Shown here piece after piece: positions 22,358 through 30,803 of a DNA stretch of 64,000 nucleotides. Origin of the DNA: Eubacteriaceae bacterium (GTDB lineage Bacteria > Bacillota > Clostridia > Eubacteriales > Eubacteriaceae). The notes beneath the pieces are model-generated. The model ran no database searches, was not told the DNA's origin, and saw only the letters and a list, made by a program, of their open reading frames with translations. Each line of letters begins with the position of its first letter. The stretch's first letter is position 1. The DNA is taken from positions 62,001-126,000 of the forward strand of contig JAAYJS010000031.1 of the NCBI GenBank assembly GCA_012522805.1, read 5' to 3'. A program made the position numbers and the translations under genes.

Positions 22358-22479
22358 CAGCATTGCTCATTAAATTTATATTTATTTTCTATCAGAAAAA
22401 GGAAAAAGTCAAGAAAAAAACTGAATCATGCGAAAAATCAAGGTGATGTGTTTAATTTTAAGAAGGAAAAAGGGTCCTA

Positions 22480-22488
22480 TGTTATAAT
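22480..22488 (+). promoter_or_regulatory. Extended -10 promoter of the surface protein gene
   Basis: TGTTATAAT, that is TGn before a perfect TATAAT, with no recognisable -35. It lies 28 bases before the start codon. Confidence 0.45.
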
Positions 22489-22515
22489 GACGATGATTTT
22501 TATGGGAGAAGAACT

Positions 22516-23658
22516 ATGAAAAACAAAGTTAATTCAACGGTAGTACCGGTGATAGCCGCTATCATTTTGATACTCACGGTGGGTATCGGTCCGGTATTTG
22601 CAGATACAAAAAAGATGGATCCAATCTCCGAAAACAAAGGGGAGATTCCGGTTACCTTTATGTTTTATGACAAACTCGTCTACAAAACCTCGGTTTATGG
22701 TACGCCCGGAGAAACAACCACCAAGCGGGAAATATACGACTATGTTAAAAAGAATAGTGCACACCATCTGGCAGGGTATACTTTTGCCAATGCCGCCAAT
22801 GGGGGGCAACCGGTACAATTTCCTTCGGCATCTACCCGTATCCCGGATAGTAAGGCTATTCAGATTATGGTGGTTTTAGACGGGACACCCCTCGCCTCCC
22901 AAAGCCGTATCGACTTGATTTTTTACACCACCCACGATGAAAATTCCGATACGTCCCCAGACGCATTGGAAGATTCCAAAAGAAAAACCAAGGTGATTGA
23001 CCGTCAAACCGTAAAAGGAACCCCCGGAGAAGCTCTGGCAGAAGATGTAGGTGCGTGGTTGGTGGCGCAAGCCTATACCATCATTGATGGAGATAAATAC
23101 GAAGTTGAGACAATAGAAGGCACCCAAATTTTTCCTGAGTCCGACAGTCAAGATAGCGAAGCCTTGCATGTCCATTTGAAACGCATAGGCCCCGCCAGCG
23201 AAGAGGAATTATTGCGCAAAGAATACAAGCGGCTGAACAGTACCGCTGTTCTGTACTTGGTGGACCAGAAAGACAAGTCTAACCCCTTGGGCGGGGTAAC
23301 TGTACTCGGAGAATCGGGAAAACCCATCGATACGGTCAAACTCAGCCAAGAGTTGAAGCGGGATTTGTCCTATCGAAAAGTACTCATGGATTACGAATAT
23401 ATCGAGACTTTGGACAGTCAACATCTTCCCATCGATCAGAAAAAAATTGTCTACCCTCCACCCAACGAAGAAGGGGTCGTTTATGTGATGGTGTTTAAAA
23501 ACAAAGGGTTTCATCGCCCGAATCAGGAAGTCGGCACAATTTTATGGCCCACCCCCTTTACCGGAGATAGAAGCCCCGTAGCAACCGGTGTGGTGCTCAG
23601 CTCCATCAGTTTGATCCTCTTAGCGCTATTTCACAATAGAAAAAACAAAACGTCATAA
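22516..23658 (+). CDS. Secreted cell-surface protein with C-terminal anchor
   Basis: A 380-residue exported protein: signal peptide 1-29 ending VFA, a body with two similar segments that each contain a GTPGE motif (VYGTPGETTTKREIYDYV near 60 and VKGTPGEALAEDVGAWLV near 168), resembling MucBP/internalin-associated beta domains, and a C-terminal anchor of TPFTGD (346), hydrophobic helix and a basic tail. TPFTG resembles a sortase LPxTG signal with the first Leu replaced. Probable adhesin or matrix protein; ligand unknown. Convergent to another surface protein. Confidence 0.65.
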   Translation: MKNKVNSTVVPVIAAIILILTVGIGPVFADTKKMDPISENKGEIPVTFMFYDKLVYKTSVYGTPGETTTKREIYDYVKKNSAHHLAGYTFANAANGGQPVQFPSASTRIPDSKAIQIMVVLDGTPLASQSRIDLIFYTTHDENSDTSPDALEDSKRKTKVIDRQTVKGTPGEALAEDVGAWLVAQAYTIIDGDKYEVETIEGTQIFPESDSQDSEALHVHLKRIGPASEEELLRKEYKRLNSTAVLYLVDQKDKSNPLGGVTVLGESGKPIDTVKLSQELKRDLSYRKVLMDYEYIETLDSQHLPIDQKKIVYPPPNEEGVVYVMVFKNKGFHRPNQEVGTILWPTPFTGDRSPVATGVVLSSISLILLALFHNRKNKTS

Positions 23659-23686
23659 CATAAGATACCAAATAGAATAAAACACC

Positions 23687-23720
23687 ATGTAGCAGTTGGA
23701 TACGACTGCTACATTTTTTG
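23687..23720 (+). terminator. Terminator after the surface protein gene
   Basis: ATGTAGCAGT (23687-23696) pairs exactly with ACTGCTACAT (23705-23714), followed by a T-run. Confidence 0.85.
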
Positions 23721-23899
23721 TGTCAATATATCGGGATATTCTACGATGCAGTGCCTTGTGTTGATTTGATCGGAACAAGTCAAAAGAGAAAAAGAATAGG
23801 GTTGCGGGTAGATGGTATTTTGTGCTCAAAGGCGATCTAAGTTGAAATAAAAGATACCTAAAAAAACAGTTTGAAAGATTTGCCATAAATCGAAAAACA

Positions 23900-23936
23900 A
23901 AAACGGGATGTTCAGAAACATCCCGTTTTGTTTTTT
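23900..23936. terminator. Bidirectional terminator before the beta-helix protein's 3' end
   Basis: AAACGGGATGTT (23901-23912) and AACATCCCGTTT (23917-23928) with a CAGA loop; T-runs follow on both strands. It directly abuts the stop of the large leftward surface protein. Confidence 0.88.
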
Positions 23937-26670
23937 ATTGATTCATTTTTCTTTGATAGAAGAGCAATCCGATGCCGGCCATGGACAACGCACCTAAGAT
24001 CGACCACAACAGTATATTGGTGGTATCCCCGGAAAAGATGCTTTTATGGGGCGGTTTAGGTTTGTCTTTTTGTGGTTTCGGCGGCTCCGGTTTGTCGCTC
24101 CGTGGCTTCGGCGGTTCCGGTTGCTCCGGTGTTTCCGGTGGGTTTTCTTTGTTGTGAACAGTAAAACCCGTTTTTTCTTCGCCGGTCACGGTGGCCGTAT
24201 AGCCTTCGATGGCTTCTTCCTGTACGGTATAGACGATGGGTTCACCGGTTTCGGCGTTGATGAGCGGCATGTCTTCAAAGAGATGTTGCCAATGATGGCT
24301 GTCGTCAAGTACGGCGGTTGCTACAATTTTGCCATCGGCCAGTAAATGGATGGTCACTTCTTCGGTTTTCGTACCCTCCCAAGTTTTTGTGACGGGAATA
24401 TCTATTTTAACCATGGCGTTGGTCACGTCGATTTCAAAAAGAATATTGGCGCCATCTTGGCCGATTTTTTTAATTTCAGAGACCTGAGATTCCCATTGGT
24501 CGGAATCAACCTCTTTCACATAGATTAAATCTTCGATGGGAATGCCCCCGATGGTTGCGGGCAAATCGTATAGCGTTTCCGTATAGCTGTTGCCTTCATT
24601 TAAAATGACGGTCTCAAGCAGATAATCCGAAGAGACCCCGGCTATCTCCTTGATCCTGACATCCACGCTGATTTCTTTGGGGAAGGTGCCTTCTTCCCAA
24701 ATCTTGTTGATTTTTAAATTTTTGAGGGGGTTGTGCTCTTGAGGTTTGTGTCCGAAAATGATGTTTCCGTTGGATCCGATTCCTCCGCCTTTGCTGGCTG
24801 TATTGCCTTCTATGAATAGGGTGGACAGCTCTCTGGAAGGCTGCAAATCGTCACCGGAAAGAATTGCTTTTAAAGCCAATTCTTCTTTGATGTTGTTGAC
24901 ATCCTCAACGATGGTGCGATGACCGTCTTTATAGCGATGGCCTTTGAAATCTTCATAATAGGTTATTTTTTCCCCGGTGGGGCTTCTGGTGGGCAAGGTG
25001 ACGGTGGCATAATCGATGGATTTCAGTTCATTAAAGAAATCGTCGCCGGTGTTGAGAGCGTCGTTTTCTGCCAATACGGCACCGCTTTCTGCATAAAAAA
25101 TGGCATCTCCCGTGGGGCAAAACCAGACGCCACCTCCGGACCCATCGGTTAAGTTTTCTTTTCTCTCTATGAGTTGGGCATGGTTGTCCACGATATAAGC
25201 ATTTTCGATATGTAGGACGTAGGGGACGGCGGTAACATAAATGCCGCCGCCTTGACTGCCGGCAACATTGTTTTGAATTTTTCCGGCAAGCAGTTTGGCA
25301 TTATTGGTAGAAATATTGATACCACCACCACTTCTGTCAGCCTTGTTGTTGACAACCGTGCCGCCTTCCATGACAAAACCGCCAAGGTATTTTTGGTTCC
25401 AATCCTCGATGGATACACTACCCGTTTTATTGTCACTCCAAACACCATCGACATACCAGTCCGATACAAAGATACCGCCGCCCTGATAAGCGCGGTTGGA
25501 GTCAATTAATAGGGTGGAGTCTGCCGGGATTTGAATATCCACATGACCGTGCCCTGAAATAGCACCGCCCCCAACACCGTGGTTGTTTCTGATGGTGCCA
25601 CCATAAAAAGTTGCGGTAGCCAAAGCTTGTTCTGCTAATTTGGAGGGATCGGTTTGTCTTCTATTGTATGCGTAGGGGGAGGGTTCGCCTATTAAAATGG
25701 CACCGCCGTACCCTTCGTTGTTGTGAATGTCGCCACCATTCATGACGAAATCTGCACCACTATAAACAAATACAGCGCCGGCTCCCGGTGAATCCGACCA
25801 TACAAAATCGTCGTGATAAGGGTGATAACTGGACCCTATATTATTGCGGATGGTACCGCCGTTCATCACCATCCGGGCACCATTTTCAAGAAAAAAAGCT
25901 CCGGAGGAATAGGGGCATTTGGTGTAGTCGTTGTTTTCAACGATACCGGCATTCAATTCGATTGTGGCGCCGGGTCCGTCGGCAGTAATGGGCGAACGAT
26001 GGAGTCCGCTGCCGCCTTTATCGTTCTTAAAGGTCGCGCCATCAATGATGAAGGAACCCTTTGTTAAAATAAAGCTGGTCGCATCTCGGGCTGTTTGCAT
26101 TTCACCATCAAAGATCAGTCCGTTCTCGGTGCTTTCCAAGGTTAAACCACCGGTGTTTTCAATGCGAATCATGGTTCGATTAAAGGACGGGTCTTTTTTA
26201 AAGACGACTCCACCATTGCTCTTAAATGTGATATTTTTATCGGCGATGATTAAGGACTCGGTGAATAAATACTCTCCCGGTATCAGCGTTATCACATCGC
26301 CATCTGCAGCATTGGCCACTTGCTCTTTTAAGGTTTCAAATAAAGGAGCAGTGGACATGACCTTGGATTCTCTGATGGGCTCCGGTGTCTGAGAAGGATC
26401 CAATATCGGTGTCGGGTTCCCTTCGCCTTGATCGCTTTTCGATTCGTTGGCGACGGAGGGATCTGTATTTTCAACGGTGTCTTCTTCTAGAAGAGCATTC
26501 GGGTTTTCTTGCATCGGTACATCTTGTAGTTGTCGGGCATGATCTGACGCTATAAATGGTGCCTCCTCTCGAGCCGTGACAACGCTAAAATTGCCAGTGC
26601 TCCCCATTAATGTCAGTGTCATGATCACCGTCAATAGCCATGTCAAAACGATTTTGTTATTAGTCTTCAT
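23935..26670 (-). CDS. Large beta-helix surface protein with Cna-B-like domains and sortase-like anchor
   Basis: A 911-residue exported protein. Order: signal peptide (1-33), Glu/Ser/Pro-rich linker to about 110, a right-handed parallel beta-helix (about 120-640) with repeated GGTIRNN, GGAI and GGGIFVSD turns typical of pectate-lyase-like adhesins, two Cna-B-type domains (about 655-755 and 765-840, second opening VTKTWEGTKTEEVTIHL), a Pro/Lys/Glu-rich wall-spanning stretch (845-878) and an anchor SIFSGD, hydrophobic helix, basic tail. The anchor lacks a canonical LPxTG. Probable adhesin. It is the largest gene in the window. Confidence 0.82.
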   Translation of the reverse strand: MKTNNKIVLTWLLTVIMTLTLMGSTGNFSVVTAREEAPFIASDHARQLQDVPMQENPNALLEEDTVENTDPSVANESKSDQGEGNPTPILDPSQTPEPIRESKVMSTAPLFETLKEQVANAADGDVITLIPGEYLFTESLIIADKNITFKSNGGVVFKKDPSFNRTMIRIENTGGLTLESTENGLIFDGEMQTARDATSFILTKGSFIIDGATFKNDKGGSGLHRSPITADGPGATIELNAGIVENNDYTKCPYSSGAFFLENGARMVMNGGTIRNNIGSSYHPYHDDFVWSDSPGAGAVFVYSGADFVMNGGDIHNNEGYGGAILIGEPSPYAYNRRQTDPSKLAEQALATATFYGGTIRNNHGVGGGAISGHGHVDIQIPADSTLLIDSNRAYQGGGIFVSDWYVDGVWSDNKTGSVSIEDWNQKYLGGFVMEGGTVVNNKADRSGGGINISTNNAKLLAGKIQNNVAGSQGGGIYVTAVPYVLHIENAYIVDNHAQLIERKENLTDGSGGGVWFCPTGDAIFYAESGAVLAENDALNTGDDFFNELKSIDYATVTLPTRSPTGEKITYYEDFKGHRYKDGHRTIVEDVNNIKEELALKAILSGDDLQPSRELSTLFIEGNTASKGGGIGSNGNIIFGHKPQEHNPLKNLKINKIWEEGTFPKEISVDVRIKEIAGVSSDYLLETVILNEGNSYTETLYDLPATIGGIPIEDLIYVKEVDSDQWESQVSEIKKIGQDGANILFEIDVTNAMVKIDIPVTKTWEGTKTEEVTIHLLADGKIVATAVLDDSHHWQHLFEDMPLINAETGEPIVYTVQEEAIEGYTATVTGEEKTGFTVHNKENPPETPEQPEPPKPRSDKPEPPKPQKDKPKPPHKSIFSGDTTNILLWSILGALSMAGIGLLFYQRKMNQ

Positions 26671-26922
26671 TGTTACCTCTTCATGTTGCTATGATATAAA
26701 ATAGATCCAAATTTTTATATAAAATTTGAATTTCTAAGCATTCTAACATGGTTTTCAAATAAGGTAAAGATGAAAATGCATTAAATTACATAAAATTGAA
26801 AATAATTACAAAAAAACTTAACTATTTGAAGAAAAGTACTCTTGGATAAAAGAATTAAATCCGGAAGGAAAGCTGATATTTTTGATAGATAGCATCGCTT
26901 TCTCCCCGGATTATTGTTGATA
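26671..26922. other. Gap upstream of the beta-helix gene
   Basis: AT-rich sequence with the upstream region of the leftward surface protein gene and, at its right end, the nrdG terminator. No gene visible. Confidence 0.6.
26858..26912 (-). terminator. Probable terminator of nrdDG
   Basis: AATCCGG (26858-26864) pairs with CCGGATT (26906-26912) with an inner GGAAAGC/GCTTTC pairing; a T-rich stretch follows on the minus strand just after the nrdG stop. Confidence 0.5.
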
Positions 26923-27420
26923 TTAGATGTTTAAAAGTGAGATTTCCCCTTTTAGTCGGGTTTGGTGTAAATCGATGAGCCGTTGGTTTTCAGAACCTCT
27001 AAAAGCCAAACGCAAGTTTTTCTCTGCCTCCAGATAGGGGCCGTCGACCAAAACATCCACCCATTGAAGGACATCCATTACCTCTTTTTGCAAGTGAAGG
27101 TCGTTGTAGACATAACCGGTGTACAACCAAATGCTTTTACGACTTTCCTTTTTAATCCGCTTTAAAAAGGAAGCGAGCTCCGTCAAGTTTTGCTGCAAGG
27201 GTTCGCCGCCTAACAGAGTGAGGCCAGCGATGATGGGCTTGTCCAGAAGGGTCAAAATACTTTGTATTTGTGTTTCGGTGCAGGGTTCTCCGTAGTTGAA
27301 GTCCCAATACTCCCGGTTAAAGCAATGAGGGCAAGCGTGGCGACAGCCACTGACAAAAACACTCACCCGTACACCCGGACCATTGGCCACGTCCATGGGG
27401 CGTATTTGTGCGATATTCAT
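26923..27420 (-). CDS. nrdG: Anaerobic ribonucleotide reductase activating protein
   Basis: A 165-residue radical SAM enzyme with the CRHACPHC cluster motif (CxxxCxxC, about residues 26-33) and a TLLGGEPL SAM-binding stretch. It generates the glycyl radical on NrdD using SAM and an electron donor. It starts immediately after the nrdD stop, so the two are one operon. Normal family length; no missing residues seen. Confidence 0.95.
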   Translation of the reverse strand: MNIAQIRPMDVANGPGVRVSVFVSGCRHACPHCFNREYWDFNYGEPCTETQIQSILTLLDKPIIAGLTLLGGEPLQQNLTELASFLKRIKKESRKSIWLYTGYVYNDLHLQKEVMDVLQWVDVLVDGPYLEAEKNLRLAFRGSENQRLIDLHQTRLKGEISLLNI

Positions 27421-29616
27421 TTATATATGCAAAACCCTTTCGCTGATTTCCTTTGTTTTGCCGTGATTCCAGTAGTTTTCGCCCAAGTAACCACAGGTAC
27501 GGCGCACGACAGTCATGGCTTCTTCGTCTTGGTTATGGCATTGGGGGCATTCCCAATGGCCTTCTTTATTAACGACAATTTCACCGTCAAAACCGCATTG
27601 GTGACAATAGTCGCTTTTGGTATTGAACTCTGCATAGGTAATGTGGTCGTATATATAGGTCATCATGGTTAAAATAGCCGATAAATTGTTTTGCATATTG
27701 GGGATTTCCACATAGGAGATGCACCCCCCGGTGGAGATGTTTTGAAACTGAGCCTCAAAATCAAATTTAGAAAAGGCGTCGATTTCTTCCCCGACAAAAA
27801 CATGGTAGCTGTTGGTATAGTATTCTTTATCGGTAATTTGGGGCACCTTGCCGAAGATGGCCCGGTCTTTGCGGCAGAAGGTGTAAACGGTGCTTTCCGC
27901 CGGTGTGCCGTAAAAAGCAAAACCCAGATTGGTTTCCTTTTTCCAAGTGTCCACCGTCTTCTTCAGGTAGTTCATGACTTTTAAGGCAAAGGCTTGCCCC
28001 TTGGGAGCGGTGTGGGATTCGCCGATAACCGCCAGAGTTGCTTCGTAAAGACCCACATACCCTAAGGAGATGGTCGCATAACCGCCGGTCAACAATTTGT
28101 CGATGGTTTCGCCTTTTTCCAGTCTGGCGATACAACCGTTTTGCCAGTGAATGGGACTGACATCGCTGGTGGTGCCCTTCAGGAGTTTGTATTTGATGAG
28201 CAGTGCCTCTTTGCAAATGTCCAAGCGTTTGTCCAGAAGGTCAAAGAAAACTTTTTCCTTGTCTTCTTGCCGGGAATGCATGGCGATGAGACCAATCTGC
28301 GGCAAATTCAAGGAAACAACGCCCATGTTAAATCGGCCATCAAATTGGTATTCGCCCTTTTCGTTTTTCCAAGGGGAAAGGAAGGAGCGACACCCCATGG
28401 GGCTATAGACATTGCCTTCGTAGATGTCACGCATACGTTTTGCGGAGATGTAGTCCGGGTACATGCGCTTGGCCGTACACTTTGCCGCCAACTCCGTTAA
28501 ATAGTAGTAGGGTGCGTCTTCATGAATATTGTGCTCGTCCAAAACGTAAACCAGTTTTGGGAAAGCCGGTGTGATGTACACATCTTTTTCGTTTTTAACC
28601 CCTTCTAAGCGTTGTTTTAAAATTTCTTCGGTAATCATGGCAGCCTCTTTGGCATACGCATCATCCGGTTCAAAAAACATAAACAAGGTGACAAAGGGGC
28701 TTTGACCATTGGTGGTCATCAATGTATTGATTTGATATTGGATGGTTTGAACCCCATCTTTCACTTCTTTGCGGGTGCGCGCCCATGCGACCTCCGAGGC
28801 TTTTTCTTCATCAATGGGCATCTGATAGATTTCTTGTTGTTCCTGTAAGGCAATATCGTAATACTTTTCATAGGAGCGGCGCACATAGGGGGCTAAGATT
28901 CGGTCCACACCATTGATACTTTGACCACCGAATTGGGAGCTGGCCACTTGAGCGATGATCTGTGTCATGACTGTACAGGCTACTTGAAAACTCTTGGGCG
29001 TGTCGATTTTCTTACCGTTGATGATGGTGCCGTTTTGAAACATATCCTCTAAATTGATGAGACAGCAATTGAAGATGTGTTGGATATAATAATCCATATC
29101 GTGGATATGGATCGCACCATCGTCGTGGGCTTGCAAAATATCCGCGGGGATCAGCATTCTTCTGGTAATATCCTTCGATACCTCTCCGGCGATCAAGTCT
29201 CTCTGTGTTGAGGACAATTTAGCATTTTTATTGGAGTTTTCTTTAGCGACCAAGTCGTTTTTATTGGAAATTAAATCCAAAATAGAACCGTCGGTGGTGT
29301 TGAGTTGGCGTTTAAAGCTCTGGACCGACTTATAACCTTCGTAGGCTTTAGCAGTGGAAGGGTTGTTATGTCGGATCAATTCGTAGTAAACCTTATCTTC
29401 GATTTCGTAGATGGTCATGGGTTGATCCCGAAGGGTGGCAAATTTTTCGATATCATCGGCGATGGCTTCCGCCATCAAGGGCACGTAAACCCCGGTACTG
29501 GAATGCATGGCTTTTTCTATGGCGATGACAATTTTGGAAGCGTTAAAGGGTACCGTGGTACCGTCCCGCTTAATGACACAAAGCGAATCTTTGGAAAATT
29601 GGATTTGAGCAGACAT
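27421..29616 (-). CDS. nrdD: Anaerobic (class III) ribonucleoside-triphosphate reductase
   Basis: A 731-residue oxygen-sensitive reductase making deoxyribonucleotides. An N-terminal ATP-cone (residues about 10-100, CVIKRDGTTVPFNASKI) provides allosteric control, the catalytic core includes GCRSFLSPW with the active-site Cys, a C-terminal zinc site is CHQCG and CPQCH, and the glycyl radical sits in RRTCGYLGENYW. All key elements are intact. Transcribed with nrdG from a promoter carrying NrdR and DnaA sites. Confidence 0.97.
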   Translation of the reverse strand: MSAQIQFSKDSLCVIKRDGTTVPFNASKIVIAIEKAMHSSTGVYVPLMAEAIADDIEKFATLRDQPMTIYEIEDKVYYELIRHNNPSTAKAYEGYKSVQSFKRQLNTTDGSILDLISNKNDLVAKENSNKNAKLSSTQRDLIAGEVSKDITRRMLIPADILQAHDDGAIHIHDMDYYIQHIFNCCLINLEDMFQNGTIINGKKIDTPKSFQVACTVMTQIIAQVASSQFGGQSINGVDRILAPYVRRSYEKYYDIALQEQQEIYQMPIDEEKASEVAWARTRKEVKDGVQTIQYQINTLMTTNGQSPFVTLFMFFEPDDAYAKEAAMITEEILKQRLEGVKNEKDVYITPAFPKLVYVLDEHNIHEDAPYYYLTELAAKCTAKRMYPDYISAKRMRDIYEGNVYSPMGCRSFLSPWKNEKGEYQFDGRFNMGVVSLNLPQIGLIAMHSRQEDKEKVFFDLLDKRLDICKEALLIKYKLLKGTTSDVSPIHWQNGCIARLEKGETIDKLLTGGYATISLGYVGLYEATLAVIGESHTAPKGQAFALKVMNYLKKTVDTWKKETNLGFAFYGTPAESTVYTFCRKDRAIFGKVPQITDKEYYTNSYHVFVGEEIDAFSKFDFEAQFQNISTGGCISYVEIPNMQNNLSAILTMMTYIYDHITYAEFNTKSDYCHQCGFDGEIVVNKEGHWECPQCHNQDEEAMTVVRRTCGYLGENYWNHGKTKEISERVLHI

Positions 29617-29696
29617 AAAAACCCTCTCTCATAATATTAGGCTTGTGATACGAACATATTTCGAAAAGATGTTTCGACTTTTGAACAAGCATTATC

Positions 29697-29725
29697 ATTA
29701 TATGTGGATAATAAGAAGTTGTCAA
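29697..29725 (-). promoter_or_regulatory. Promoter of nrdDG with a DnaA box in the spacer
   Basis: Minus-strand TTGACA (29720-29725), 17-base spacer, TATAAT (29697-29702). The spacer ends with TTATCCACA (29703-29711), an exact DnaA box directly touching the -10. About 80 bases before the nrdD start. Confidence 0.85.
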
Positions 29726-29741
29726 ACACTATATATAGTGT
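29726..29741. promoter_or_regulatory. NrdR box
   Basis: ACACTATATATAGTGT, a perfect palindrome matching the NrdR consensus, directly upstream of the -35. A weaker match CATTATATGT (29696-29705) overlaps the -10 with a centre-to-centre distance of 33 bp, the usual tandem spacing for NrdR repression. Confidence 0.85.
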
Positions 29742-30101
29742 ACAAATCTTTATGCCACAAGTAGCAATCGTTATTTGTTGCAACAAATAGGCCTAAAAAT
29801 CGATTTGTATGAAGAAGGGCTGAGGAAAGGCTGCCCAACCCCATTAAACGCCTTTTTGACAGGTGTGCATCTAGTGGTGTGGGAATGCCAAACAATATAT
29901 GTAGATCAAAATACGAAGATATTTTTTTGTCCATCTGCAATAGAAATTGGATTCATGAAAAAATAGCCGCCGATTGAGGTATTGAAAGCCCCTTATCAAG
30001 ATCCATAAACTGATGAATGGTAAAGATAGATACAATTGGAGCCTCAATTGTTGTATAATGAAATAGAGCAAAAAACAGCAATGATGTAAAGGGTGAAGGA
30101 T
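29742..30101. other. Gap upstream of an unknown gene
   Basis: AT-rich stretch without a convincing gene; short frames on both strands lack ribosome sites. The upstream region of the following rightward gene lies near 30040-30090. Confidence 0.5.
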
Positions 30102-30617
30102 ATGGATGATCTGATAAAAATTAAAATAGATATTAAAAATGCATTGAACATTCAAGGTGACAGCAACAATAAAGAAGTCATCGTCCATTATTTGAAAAAT
30201 TGTTGGTGTATCGGAAGGTCACCGTCAATAGAAAAGGATGAATTGACCGGCGAAAGCCTGAGCATGGGTTTAGAAATGATGACAGACGGTAAATATGTAT
30301 GGACCAACACCCTGAGCTACTATGTGGAGAAATACGATATCGTCTTACCTAAAGATTTTGTGGAACACATTTTCATGACAAAAGAAGTCATGAGAAAGTT
30401 AAAGCGCTATGCCCAAAAGAGCGGATGCTTGTATATCAAGCATATCAAACATTGGAGAGGTTTTGAAGTTTACAAGCCCATTGCGGTTGCCCACGAACAG
30501 TTAAGAAGGGAAATCGCCGAGTATCTTTTAGTGAGAGGCGCATCGGCCAGGGTAGCAACCCGGATGGAAAGCAGGCTGTTTTTAAAGGAATCAGAGAATA
30601 GATATTTTCGAGTGTAA
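30102..30617 (+). CDS. Conserved-looking protein of unknown function
   Basis: A 171-residue soluble protein, no signal or membrane segment, with a Cys pair in KNCWCIGRSP (about 35), a YVWTNTLSYYVEKYDI stretch near 70 and a basic helical C-terminus. I do not recognise the family. Start uncertain: ATG 30102 is used; GTG 30093 is in frame but has no spaced ribosome site. A single gene followed by a strong terminator. Confidence 0.6.
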   Translation: MDDLIKIKIDIKNALNIQGDSNNKEVIVHYLKNCWCIGRSPSIEKDELTGESLSMGLEMMTDGKYVWTNTLSYYVEKYDIVLPKDFVEHIFMTKEVMRKLKRYAQKSGCLYIKHIKHWRGFEVYKPIAVAHEQLRREIAEYLLVRGASARVATRMESRLFLKESENRYFRV

Positions 30618-30638
30618 GACACCTTGCGCAGATAGTCG

Positions 30639-30684
30639 ACAGACCTTTTCGGAACCAAACAATTCCGGAAAGGTCTGTTTTGTT
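30639..30684 (+). terminator. Terminator after the unknown gene
   Basis: ACAGACCTTTTCGGAA (30639-30654) pairs with TTCCGGAAAGGTCTGT (30663-30678, one G-U), followed by TTTTGTTC. Confidence 0.88.
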
Positions 30685-30803
30685 CTGCGATGGTTTTTAA
30701 TTAAAAAACTGATTTTGTCCCTAGTACAGGGCATGGTTTAACAGGGATTTGATGTTAGAAGGCTATACTGAAGATAAAAGTAAACAACTGAGAGGTGTGA
30801 ATC

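Noticed and set aside
23653-23886. Leftward 77-residue frame between the surface protein genes
   Set aside because: No ribosome site, crosses a terminator hairpin, low-complexity hydrophobic wording.
29775-29966. Rightward 63-residue frame upstream of the unknown gene
   Set aside because: TTG start without ribosome site, in the upstream region of nrdD; no recognisable family.
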